Shown piece by piece: positions 35,801 through 45,301 of a stretch of 64,000 bases of DNA (within the stretch, counting starts at the first letter, position 1; each line of letters opens with the position of its first letter). The notes beneath the pieces are model-generated. The model saw nothing but the letters and a program-made list of their open reading frames with translations. It was not told the DNA's origin and did no database searches. This DNA is from Clostridia bacterium UC5.1-1E11 (GTDB lineage: Bacteria; Bacillota; Clostridia; Oscillospirales; Acutalibacteraceae), in NCBI GenBank assembly GCA_001305115.1, contig BCAA01000007.1, positions 62,001-126,000 on the forward strand, written 5' to 3'. Made by a program: the position numbers and the translations under genes.

Positions 35801-38800
35801 AGCTCATTGCTGATGCTATCCCAATGAACCTCCATCAGGGTCTGGCCAATATTTGTATATGCCAGAACCGTGCCTGGCAATTGCGGATACTCGCCTACGC
35901 CTGTCGTAACTTCTACCTCTTCGTAATCTTCAATTACTACATCCACCGGACGGATTGTAAAGGTCTTTTCAACAATACCGGAATAATTCCCTTTGCCAGT
36001 AACCCGCACGGTTGCCGTACCCGGTTCCGTATTGTTCCGATAGGAAACCGTGTAATCGACGTCCTTGGTCAACGTGATACTTTCTGTACCGTTATCATAG
36101 ACGACAACTGGTTCAGGGGTAATCGGGTTGCTTGTATAGTCGAAACTTTCTGCATCCAGTGCAATAGACGTATTTCCAGCATAGAGGCTTGTCGTTGCAC
36201 AACGCACACGTACTTCTGCAGCGGACATATATTTTTGCGGCTTTCCTTCGTTTGTTGCAGTTTTTACGCCATACAGCCGGATATACTTTGCCTCTACTGG
36301 TGCAAACTGAGCCAGTTTCCACTCCACTGAAGTGCTCCAATCACCTGTTGCTACTTCCGTCCATTCGTCCCCATCCATACTCACTTGTATGCTGTAGGAA
36401 GTGACAATGCCATTTTGATCTTTATTTCTCGGCAGGTAACGCATACCATTGATTTTTACTGCGGTTGGCAGTTCAATTTGGAGATAACGGTTCTCCGGAT
36501 CATTTGTCAGGTCGGCCGGACCAACACCGCCGCCCCAGTTCGTATGCCAAATGGTATTGCTGTCGCCATCATTTGCATTTGCTGCGGAACCGCCTTTTTC
36601 TACGCTCGGCGCCGTCAGAATCATATCCTGATACGGATAATCACTGGTCGCATCGTCGGGATCGTCGGAGGCAGAACCATCTTCCCCGAGCACAACATCA
36701 AAAAACGTTGCGCTCTGCATGATCTTCAGATTCCAATAGAATACGGATGATATTCTCATCATTCTTCGGCAAAACCGTCACACTGGCGTTGTCTTTCCCC
36801 TGCGCCGTAACATCGTCCGCATTCAAATCCGTGTCAATGACTTCAAACAAACCGTTTTCCAATGCGGAAGAGCTGGCAATATATCCTCCCACTTGCAGGG
36901 AATCAAGCGCCGCCTCAGAACCGACCGGAAAATCCGGTACACTGTTCATCAATTCGACTTCCAAAAGGGTAACCTGCTCATCGAATTCCAGTTTGAACGC
37001 CGTACCAGGAGTCATATCAAAGTCGTATGTGCGGATGGTCACTCCATCCTCACGGGCATTGCTGACCTCCAGGCCATTTTCGATAGGCTGCCAAGTCGCG
37101 CCTTCGTCACCGGACCGATAGAGACGCATGGTGTCCGATGTAGGAGCTGTATCCTTCAAATACAGTTTTGCTTGTTTAAAGTTAACCGCTGTTGCATACT
37201 CAAAATAGATGCTACCGGTTCCTGTCCAGCCGGCACTGTCGGCCGTTTTCTTTCCGTCGCTTACCGGATCAAGCGCACCATTGGACGGTTCCCCATTGAC
37301 AAAGCTCTTCGGGGCAACGGGGGTCATGTTCTCCGTCAAGATATCTTCCCCTGCTGCAATGCGCACATTTGCGGTCACAGTGAGTGGTTTTCCAAAGACA
37401 TTTGCTGTACCAGTTATCTTCTTGAGGCCTTCCGTACTGAAATCAATTCCATCGATCTCCCAATCCACTGGGAATTCCGCATTTAAGATGGTACCATCTG
37501 CTAAAATGGCAGGGCGTGTGGCCGGAAGGTTTGGATCAGAACCCTTAGAAACTGCCGCAGAATAATTGAGCAAAGCCGCTGCTTCGCTAATCATGGTCAC
37601 ATTGACCGTAACCGAAATACCATCCAACTTGCCCACGACAGAGAAAGAACCATCTGTCTCGATGTTTTCCTCTGGAATTGTATCCCAGACAATGGACTTT
37701 TCTTCTGTTTTGCCATCTGCGTAGTTGACTGTCGCCGTCTCAGGAAGTTTCGGCATATTGCCAACCTTTACATAGAGATTGCGTGACATCACATAGCTAG
37801 AAATTGCGCCTGCCTCTGGCTCTTCCTCTGCAACCGGTTCGGTTGTCACGGTCACACTGCTGGATTGCAAACCTCTGCTGCTGGCCGTCACGGTAAAAGA
37901 GCCGCCTTCTTCGGTGGACTGCACAATCGCCAAAAGTTTCCCGCGGCCAGCTTTCCGAGTAGGATCGGAATAATTGGTCCAGTCGTCGTGTACACCGTTG
38001 TCCAAAGACATCAGCTTACCATCGCCTTCTACAGTGACCGTAATTTCCGGTTCTGCCGAATTGACCAAATGACCATCCGCATCGGTTACATCAATAGTGA
38101 CAAAGCTCAAGTCCTTTCCATCTGCCTTGATCGAGGGACTATCCACATAGGCGCTTAATTGCGTTGCTCCCTTTGTAGTGGAAACCTGATTGCGGCCTTC
38201 AAACTCTGTAATCTGCTCGGTTTTTTCGGGAGAATCATATCCCTTTACTTCCAATGTTCCCTCTTCATAGGGGACCCAGAAGGTTGCATACTGCGAACTC
38301 GCATCGTTCCCCTTAGAAAATGCGCCCGTTCCCGCATCATAAGTGATATAAACATCGTTTTCTTCCATCTTACGAACCGTTGCCGTTGCCGTGCCAACCA
38401 CCTCTCCGTTGAGTTCTAACTCAATGTACGGAGCGTTGCTGTATACAACCACTTCCACGCGGCCCTGGTTATCCTTAATAACATCCTCTTCGTCCCAAGT
38501 GGGCAGCAGATGCAGCGTATTTTCGTTGTCATTCCACTGGCTGCGATAGAGGTAATATGTATCCTTGGGGAAACCTGCCGTATCCACAATACCAAAATAA
38601 GAGTTCTTGGACTGGCCATTCGCACCAGGTCCGGTCCAGTTCCACGGGGTGGGTTCACCGAGATAATCGATACCCGTCCATACAAACTCGCCAAAAAGGT
38701 AAGGGGCCCATGTCATCTTCCACATGGCGTTGCTAGCGGTAGCGCCCCAGCTGACTGCACTCTTGTCATAAGAGGTCAGGCGTTTGTCATCGTTGAGATC

Positions 38801-40573
38801 CTGCCGGGTCGTCTTGCGGTCGTACACGCCGCGGCTGTTTACCGCAGAGGCTGTCTCTGCTGAAAAGACATTATACCCCTTACTGTGGCCATTCGAGAAG
38901 TTATTGCTATAATTGTAACCTGACAATCCACGATTGCCATAGTCATCCTGATGGTTATACAGTACTCTGGCTACACCGTCGCTGGCACTGCTTGTGTTCT
39001 GGTTGCATCCATAAGCAAACACACGGCTGTTGTCGATTTCCGCACCCCAGTCTACCAGGTCCTGCGCGCGCTGTGTATAGTCGGAGGTCGAACCCGTAAT
39101 CAGCTGGAAGATTTCATTGCCAATGCTCCAACTGAACACACTCGGAGCATTGCGATCCCGACGAATCATGGCCTTGAGGTCAAACTCAGCCCATGTCATG
39201 TCTGGTTCGCCGTAAACAATCTGATTGTCTTCCCCAACCTGTACATCAAACCATTCACCCATATCATGGTTATTGCCGTCCTTATAGGCCTTCCAACCAT
39301 CATACGCTTCTTCCATTACCAGCATGCCCTTTTTATTGCAGATGTCGATCATCTCGTCGGACACAGGGTTATGTGAAGTTCGGTAGGCATTGACGCCCAT
39401 GTCTTTCATCAGTTCAATCTGGCGTTCCATGGAAGCATACCAAGCCTCTGAGCCCAAAGAGCCCTGGTCGTGGTGGAGACATACGCCGTGCATACGCATT
39501 TTTTCACCATTCAACCAGAAGCCGTCACTCGTAAACTTAAACCAACGGAAACCAAAATCGGATGTAATACTGTCCACCACTTCTCCTGCTACCAATACAT
39601 CCGTACGAACACGATATAAATTCGGATCGTCTGTGGACCAGAGCGCAGGAGCATCCACTATAACGTCTGATTCGATCGTCTTGCTCTCACCTGCGGCAAT
39701 ATCTGTCCCTTCTGTCGGTTCGCTCGTCACAACCGCGATTTCTTCGACCGCTGAATTGTCTTCGTTATAGCGGTAAACCGTATTCTGAATGGAAACCTTT
39801 GCTGCTTCTGTGCGATCATTCTCCACTGTGGTCTCCACATGGACGGTTCCCACACCAGAAGCATACTCATCGGCAATCTTCGGCGTTGTCACATAATTGC
39901 CATGGTAAGCAATATGTACGGGATCAGTTACCGTCATATATACGTTGCGGTAAATACCACTTCCGGAATACCAGCGGCTGGAAGGCAATTGATGGTCCAC
40001 CTTGACTGCAACCACATTTTCTTCGCCGCCAAAGTTCAATATATCATTGGGAAGGACAAACGAAAATGGAGTATAACCATAGTGGTGTTCACCAAGCTTC
40101 TGCCCGTTCACCCAGATAGTCGCATTCATATAAATGCCGTCAAAATCCAGGCTGATCGTCTTTCCCTGCATATCCTTCGACAGAATAAAGCTTTTACGAT
40201 ACCATCCGGTACCGCCCAACACATATCCGCTCTCCTGTTCCGCAGGAGCCACATGTGTAAACCCCTGGTCAATGCTATAGTCATGCGGTAATGTAACATC
40301 ACTCCAAGAGGAATCGTTAAATATGACATTTTCCGCACCACTGGCATCCCCCAGATAAAAACGCCAATGGTCGTTAAAATCAATCGACCGTTCATTCCCA
40401 CTATAAGAATTCACATAAATGGTTTCCTGCGCGGACTCTACTTGTGTATCGTCCGAAGTCGCTATGGCCGATGCCACCGGTATACTGGTTGCTACCATAC
40501 ATACCGCCAGCGTCGAAGCCAAGATCCTTTGCAGCTTAGAGCGCCAAAATACGCCTTTTCTTTCCTTCATCAT
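32854..40573 (-). CDS. Very large secreted GH2 beta-galactosidase, multi-domain (frameshifted)
   Basis: About 2573 residues. Signal peptide to about residue 36. GH2 sugar-binding domain (WRFYLGDASG, TLPHDYSIDQ), immunoglobulin-like domain, TIM barrel with acid/base Glu in SWSIGNEI (near 483) and nucleophile Glu in FSAETAS (near 570), then the DUF4982-type region, invasin-like and Big_4 Ig domains, a discoidin-like domain, a CBM32/F5-8C-like domain (NDGDSNTIWHTNWGGG), further Ig/MBG-like domains, four helical FIVAR-type repeats (about 2080-2400) and a C-terminal beta domain (YCFKMKVVNSSVVPN). The two frames join at T6 (plus A6, 36700-36705); five T give ERNVFDVVLGEDG. ATG 40573 with AAAGGAG. 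It resembles host-glycan-degrading BgaA-type enzymes; no sorting signal or membrane anchor seen. Confidence 0.88.
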
Positions 40574-40691
40574 GTTTCTCCTTTACCAAAATGTTTCCTC
40601 GAACCGGACAAATGTCTTCAAAATATTTGTTCCTCTGTTCATTCTTCTTCATCGCGTAATCTTCTTTCTATGCCTTTCCCCCCGTTCTTTT

Positions 40692-40720
40692 TATATATAA
40701 ATAGACTAAACAGCGATCAA
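40692..40720 (-). promoter_or_regulatory. Possible promoter of the beta-galactosidase gene
   Basis: On the minus strand TTGATC (40715-40720), 17-base spacer, TATATA (40692-40697), about 120 bases before the start. The leader is AT-rich. I see no catabolite-repression site I could defend. Confidence 0.4.
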
Positions 40721-41100
40721 TTGGTTCATATTTTCCGCTATTGTTACGATGCATCAAAGAACCTTTCAATTTTTATATTTTCTCGTTGTTTATCTATCTT
40801 TCTTTTATACATTGTAATGAAAATGCGTCCAGAATATATAATACTATTTTTTGAACTTCTTGTACTTTTTTTGTGTTTATTTTTTACTGTACTGGTATAT
40901 TTTTAGGTCTAGTAATTTTTTTGTTTTTCTTCTCCACAACTTTTTAGTTATTTTAGCTATATTCCTCTCTCGAACATGTAAAATCATGATACCGTTTTCC
41001 TTCCAAGAATAAACAAGACAGCGAATTTTTTACAATAGCACGAAAGATAAACAAAAACAACGTGTCATATGATTTCACAAAAGTTTAACTATGTGGTCCA

Positions 41101-41146
41101 TTTGAAGCTAGTGAGCGGACTCAAACCATTGGCCGACCGGATTATT
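41101..41146 (-). repeat. Relic copy of the 3' half of tRNA-Thr
   Basis: The stretch matches the 3' part of the tRNA-Thr gene at 41960-42035 in the same orientation: TTTG-AGCT-GTGAGCGGACT is shared with two mismatches in the first 21 positions, and about 70 percent of positions match over roughly 45. The anticodon side is degraded. Such 3' tRNA copies usually mark the far att site of an integrated element. The 41150-41660 DNA shows no gene I can support. Confidence 0.5.
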
Positions 41147-41666
41147 AAAGAATATAAAAAACTCCTAATATATAACTTTCCCCCCCATCCATCCCTTTTG
41201 GCACTTCTTCCACCTATTACTCTTAATCCCTTTGTGGACGGCTTGCACTTCTTGATCTCTCTACCCCTTCTGATGTGTATCGGTCAGATATTGTTGATAA
41301 CTGCAATACTTCCCGGTAAACCGATACACGGATTCGTATGGCATAGCTCCACATTACATAGTAATAAACCTTGTATCCGCCGAAAGAATTACAATGGGAC
41401 AGGGATACAGAGTCATAGGGGTGATCTTTCTACAAAATTTTGGCATTCTATGGTCTACTCTCGTTCTTGGCGCTTTCTGTACTTATATCCTAGCCGGTTC
41501 TGCCTATACCCTTATGCTAGTTCAACGAACATATACAGAAAACCAACCTGAGTAAATCGAACTATCCGTCGAAGATCTCTAAAAGTGTGGAATCGGCAAC
41601 TCCATTTTCTGATTCCTTTAACGCTCTTTTGTACTCAGTCTATTGTTTTTATTCAAAATTCATTGC

Positions 41667-41714
41667 AAAAAACACCCCATAATAGCAGAACAAACGGCTA
41701 TTATGGGGTGTTTT
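41667..41714. terminator. Bidirectional terminator-type hairpin
   Basis: AAAACACCCCATAATAGC pairs perfectly with GCTATTATGGGGTGTTTT around a 10-base loop. It lies between the tRNA relic and the real tRNA-Thr, with no gene on either side that clearly needs it. Confidence 0.75.
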
Positions 41715-41926
41715 ACCCTTTATTTAATGATTCACTTCTTCTGAAAAACTAAAACCATATTAACCTTCTGTATTCTAAGGGAACCCTATATGATGGTAAA
41801 GAATGATTTTCCATCTTACACCTATGAGCGGCCAAGAATCTACATCGTCGCGTTACAAAACCATCTCTTTGCCGGGGAATTTCGGGCAAAACAGTTCCAA
41901 CGTAGAATAACAATTCAGTAAAAACA

Positions 41927-41959
41927 AAAAGAGCCGAAATCAAATGATCTCGACTCTTT
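41927..41959 (-). terminator. Terminator of tRNA-Thr
   Basis: On the minus strand AAAAGAGTCGAGATCA pairs with TGATTTCGGCTCTTTT (16 bp, some G-T) around TT, followed by TTTGTTTT. It begins directly at the encoded CCA end. Confidence 0.85.
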
Positions 41960-42035
41960 TGGAGCTGGTGAGCGGACTTGAACCGCTGACCTGCTGATTA
42001 CGAATCAGCTGCTCTACCGACTGAGCCACACCAGC
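41960..42035 (-). tRNA. tRNA-Thr (anticodon CGT)
   Basis: 76 bases. Acceptor stem GCTGGTG/CACCAGC, D-loop with AGTCGGTAGAGC, anticodon stem GCTGA/TCAGC with loop TTCGTAA (anticodon CGT, reads ACG), T-loop GGTTCAAGTCC, discriminator T and encoded CCA. A terminator follows directly. A damaged copy of its 3' half lies about 0.86 kb downstream. Confidence 0.95.
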
Positions 42036-42341
42036 ATAAAACTCCTATAACACTCCCTCTGGATGACCAATCTTCCAAAGGAATAAACCATTAATCAGCT
42101 ACCGATATAAAGAACCATACAGCATCGCTGACTTTGATAGTATACAAAATTTTCAATGAAACGTCAAGAGTTTTACAAAAAATATTTGTCCATCCCATCA
42201 AGTTTCTTTAAAATCCGCGAATACTACCTCTATTATCTCTATATTCAGTGAAGATTATTGACATATTTATCCGAAAATCAAACAGTTATATTATAATATA
42301 GCATATAGATTCAGAATTTATAAGAAAGATGGGAATAGGCC

Positions 42342-42782
42342 TTGACGAACAAAAAGCTTTGCGAGAAGCTGCGCACTTTGCGGGAAAACAATGGTTTTAA
42401 ACAGATGGAAATCGCGAAAATTCTAAATTGTTCTCGTTCCACCTATACTTACTATGAAACCGGCAAAACGACGCCTTCTATTTCTGTTTTAAAGCTGCTG
42501 GCAAAAATCTATAACGTCTCTTTGATGGAACTGTTGATGGATGAATCAGAGGCAGGACAGCTGCGTGATTCCAGCAGAGGGGATAGTTTTGATCATATCA
42601 AATATATTTACGATCTATCGGCCGACGAACGGATGTTAGTCGGAGTTTTCCGTTCTGCTTCACCAGAAGAACAGGAACAGATTCTTCAGAGCGCAAACGA
42701 TATCTGTGGTCTGAAAAATAAAACCCGCTCTTTCGTCTTGCAAGGTGCCGTGCCATATGTTAAACTAAAAGAGGAATTGTAA
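42342..42782 (+). CDS. XRE-family transcriptional regulator
   Basis: 146 residues from a TTG at 42342, with GGGAATAGG upstream. An N-terminal HTH_3 domain (LRENNGFKQMEIAKILNC, SRSTYTYYETGKTTPSISVL, LLAKIYNVSLMELL) is followed by a C-terminal helical tail (SADERMLVGVFRSASPEEQE) that is not a known effector domain. DNA targets are unknown; AT-rich upstream sequence with TATAAT (42292-42297) could be its own promoter. Alone before a terminator. Confidence 0.88.
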   Translation: MTNKKLCEKLRTLRENNGFKQMEIAKILNCSRSTYTYYETGKTTPSISVLKLLAKIYNVSLMELLMDESEAGQLRDSSRGDSFDHIKYIYDLSADERMLVGVFRSASPEEQEQILQSANDICGLKNKTRSFVLQGAVPYVKLKEEL

Positions 42783-42830
42783 AAGTCAAAGCAAAATCAT
42801 CCAGGCGGGATGAGTCGCTTTGACTTTTTT
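42781..42830 (+). terminator. Terminator of the XRE regulator gene
   Basis: AAAAGTCAAAGC (42781-42792) pairs with GCTTTGACTTTT (42817-42828), inner TCATCC/GGGATGA stem, followed by TTTTTG. It starts on the stop codon of the gene. Confidence 0.85.
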
Positions 42831-42922
42831 GTAACGCCTTTTGTGTGATAATTCCTCTCGCAACATTTGTGCGTACAGAACGGCTGTGTGTACCTTGCTA
42901 GGATAAAAGAGGAGGGTTTCTC

Positions 42923-43513
42923 ATGGACTATGATGCTTTTACCGGAGGCGTGGAGCCGGGGGGACTCCGCACCAAAAATCAGATTCGTATATTGATCTGT
43001 TATCTGCTCTCCAGTGTAGATGCCCCTCTTTCCCGGCAAGACATCATTGGAATTATGCAGGACAATGGGCTGGCCAATTATTTTGAAGTGACGGACGCTT
43101 TGGCAGAACTTCTCGATAAGGGGAACATCACGGCTGATGCCGAGCACCCCGATCTGCTCTCTGCTACACGGCAGGCTCGTATGATTGCCAAACAGCTCGA
43201 TGCAGCCGTTCCCCTCTCGGTACGTGAACGCGCAGTGTCTGCGGCTGTGAATCTGCTGGCAGCTGCCAAACGAGAACGTGAAAACAAAGTAGAGATCAAT
43301 CGGACTGAACGTGGATATAATGTAACCTGTCATGTTTCTGGCGGCGACATGGAGCTGATGAGCTTTTCCCTCTATGTTCCAGACCTCTTTCAGGCGCGTA
43401 TGGTGAAGCGCAATTTTCATCGTGCTCCACAGAATGTGTACCGGATGATGCTGGCGCTTGTCACAAATAATCGCGATATGGTTTCCGACCTTTTGAAGGA
43501 AATGAAAGGTTAA
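42923..43513 (+). CDS. DUF4364 family protein
   Basis: 196 residues, intact, ATG 42923 with AGAGGAGG upstream. N-terminal winged-helix part (NQIRILICYLLSSVDAPLSR, ALAELLDKGNITAD) is followed by a beta-rich part (GYNVTCHVSGGDMELMSFSL) and YVPDLFQARMVKRNFHRAPQ. This architecture is that of DUF4364, a Clostridia family thought to act as regulators. Its stop overlaps that of cutC on the opposite strand by four bases. Confidence 0.88.
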   Translation: MDYDAFTGGVEPGGLRTKNQIRILICYLLSSVDAPLSRQDIIGIMQDNGLANYFEVTDALAELLDKGNITADAEHPDLLSATRQARMIAKQLDAAVPLSVRERAVSAAVNLLAAAKRERENKVEINRTERGYNVTCHVSGGDMELMSFSLYVPDLFQARMVKRNFHRAPQNVYRMMLALVTNNRDMVSDLLKEMKG

Positions 43514-44272
43514 AGCTGATTCCCACTCAACTGCTCAAGGATACGCCGTGCAGCGGCGATCTCCTGTGCATCTGTTTCAAAAATCGTATATTCACTCATC
43601 ATGGGCAGTCCCATGTGCACATCGGTTTTCCGATAGGCCATGGCACTGTCTTTTTCTTTTTTAGCCGAAAGGTGAAAACTTTTGGCTCCTGTCCGTGAAG
43701 CCAGTTCCGCAAGATTTTTGGCTTGAACCCCGCTTCCAACAAGAATATCCACTTTTCCCTCAGCAGCCTGTACCAGATCGTGCAGAAGATCTGCGCCGTC
43801 GAGAGCGCTGTCCTTTTGCCCAGAAGTTAGGATGGTGTCCACACCAATTTCTTTGGCCTCTCTCAGAGCGCGAAATGGCTCGACGCAAACATCAAAGGCA
43901 CGATGCAATGTAAAATGACAAGTTCCACAAAGTTCGCGCACCTGTCTCATCCGTTCGAAATCCAAATGGCCATCCGGACGCAAAAAGCCTGTGACAATTC
44001 CATCTGCACCTGCCTGTACGAAGGCTTGAATATCCTCTTTCATTCCTTCAAACTCATCCGCAGAATAACAAAAATCTCCGAAACGCGGTCGAATCAGTAC
44101 ATGTACTCGCAAACCTGTACGCTTCTTGACCTGACGAAAAAAAAGACAACCCTGGTGTCAGTCCTCCAATGACCAGGCCTGTACAGAGTTCTAAGCGGTC
44201 TGCTCCGCCCTGTTTAGCCGCTTCAGCAGACGCAAGACTATCTACACACGCCTCCAAAAGAAACTCCTTCAT
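43510..44272 (-). CDS. cutC: CutC family copper homeostasis protein (frameshifted)
   Basis: About 253 residues after removing one base. TIM-barrel protein; linked to copper tolerance in some bacteria, though the biochemical role is unsettled. Seen: LLEACVDSLASAEAAKQGGA, DRLELCTGLVIGGLTPGLS, VHVLIRPRFGDFCYSADEFE, GADGIVTGFLRPDGHLD and CHFTLHRAFDVC, VDTILTSGQK. Frames join at a run of eight A on the plus strand (44137-44144); seven give GLSFFRQVKKRTGLRVHVLI. Start ATG 44272 with GGGAGG upstream. Confidence 0.9.
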
Positions 44273-44382
44273 ATGCAACCTCCCATGTATTTTTTTCGAT
44301 TGTATCATATCTATCCTTCAAAATCCAGTCAATCTCTTTTTATTTGACCTCCTTTAAAACCTCTTTGGAGCAAAGGCGCAAT

Positions 44383-44646
44383 CTATACAAGGATTAAATT
44401 GAGCAGGAGCAAAAGTGTTACCCCAGGAATCCCCGCTACTCCTGATACTCCAATTGCAAGTGGACTCAACGGAATGGATACCCCTGTGAAAACACCCGTT
44501 AAATTGACCACCACCAGCGCACAAAGACCTATTGCAATTCCGCCAACTGCACGCTGTATCGGATGTGCCGCCCGTACAATTGCTTGCAAAAGGACCAAGA
44601 GCACAAAGATTCCCAATCCGATCAAAAGCATGTTCCAACTGTTCAT
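44383..44646 (-). CDS. bofA: BofA family protein (pro-sigma-K processing inhibitor)
   Basis: 87 residues, intact. Two membrane segments (LIGLGIFVLLVLLQAIV and the C-terminal hydrophobic end) with the central RAVGGIAIGLCALVVVNL and PLSPLAIGVSGVAGIPGV that mark BofA. In Bacillus BofA holds the SpoIVFB protease inactive until a forespore signal arrives; this supports a spore-forming host. ATG 44646 follows AAAGGGG. The 44647-44824 spacer has a weak hairpin and no gene. Confidence 0.88.
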   Translation of the reverse strand: MNSWNMLLIGLGIFVLLVLLQAIVRAAHPIQRAVGGIAIGLCALVVVNLTGVFTGVSIPLSPLAIGVSGVAGIPGVTLLLLLNLILV

Positions 44647-44824
44647 TTTCCCGTTCCCCTTTCCATATGCGGTTCTTCACCATCTGTTTTCTTCCGCGGA
44701 GATGTCTGTAGACAATCCCATCGTATAGACCACTGTATAAGCGGCTCTCCCCTTGTGCAAATTCATCGGATGTCTCTGGAAAACACCTGTAAAACAAGGG
44801 AAGGGACAAGCCCAAGCAATGGAC

Positions 44825-45103
44825 TTATCCCTCTGCCCTCTTTGGTTGGAACGGCGCACAGCTGATTCCTTTGCGCCGTGCAGTCGCCAATAGATAGCGA
44901 TACCGTGCCTGCAATGCCTCACGTTGATAAATGCATGCTTCGATCAGGTCTTCATTGCATTCCAACTCAAACCAAAGGTCGTTACAGGCCATAAGGCGCG
45001 CCACCTCCCGAATTTCTTCCAGGAGCTGCCGCTTCTCCTGATCCTGTTTTTTATCGGTCTCCCGGCTGTCTACACGTTGTATCAGTTTTAACACCGATTC
45101 CAT
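44825..45103 (-). CDS. DUF2508 family protein (YaaL-like)
   Basis: 92 residues, start ATG 45103 (MESVLKLIQRVDSR). Helical protein with ELECNEDLIEACIYQREALQ and ARYRYLLATARRKG, the DUF2508 core. In Bacillus and Clostridia it lies next to recR and bofA, which fits the position here upstream of bofA. No function known. Upstream GGAAAG is a modest ribosome site. The 45104-45254 spacer shows nothing clear. Confidence 0.8.
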   Translation of the reverse strand: MESVLKLIQRVDSRETDKKQDQEKRQLLEEIREVARLMACNDLWFELECNEDLIEACIYQREALQARYRYLLATARRKGISCAPFQPKRAEG

Positions 45104-45254
45104 ATGCACACCACTTTCCATCCGCATCTATTCTGTGAGGGTCAAACTACGACAGATACCCTTACATGAATTCTCCGCGTGTATTTTTATTTTTATGTCA
45201 ATATGGTGGGCATTTATTCCACGCTTTATACCAGATTCTAGAAAAACCACAAAC

Positions 45255-45293
45255 AAAAAGCCCAAGTATCCTTCTAAAAAAGGAACCTTGGGC
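45255..45293 (-). terminator. Terminator of rnr
   Basis: On the minus strand GCCCAAG/CTTGGGC closes an inner CCTT/AAGG hairpin and is followed by TTTTTGTTTG. It lies 9 bases after the stop of rnr. Confidence 0.8.
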
Positions 45294-45301
45294 AAATACG
45301 C

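Noticed and set aside
41069-41551. 160-codon plus-strand frame between the beta-galactosidase gene and tRNA-Thr
   Set aside because: No ribosome site, low-complexity aromatic composition, and it runs through the tRNA relic; likely chance.
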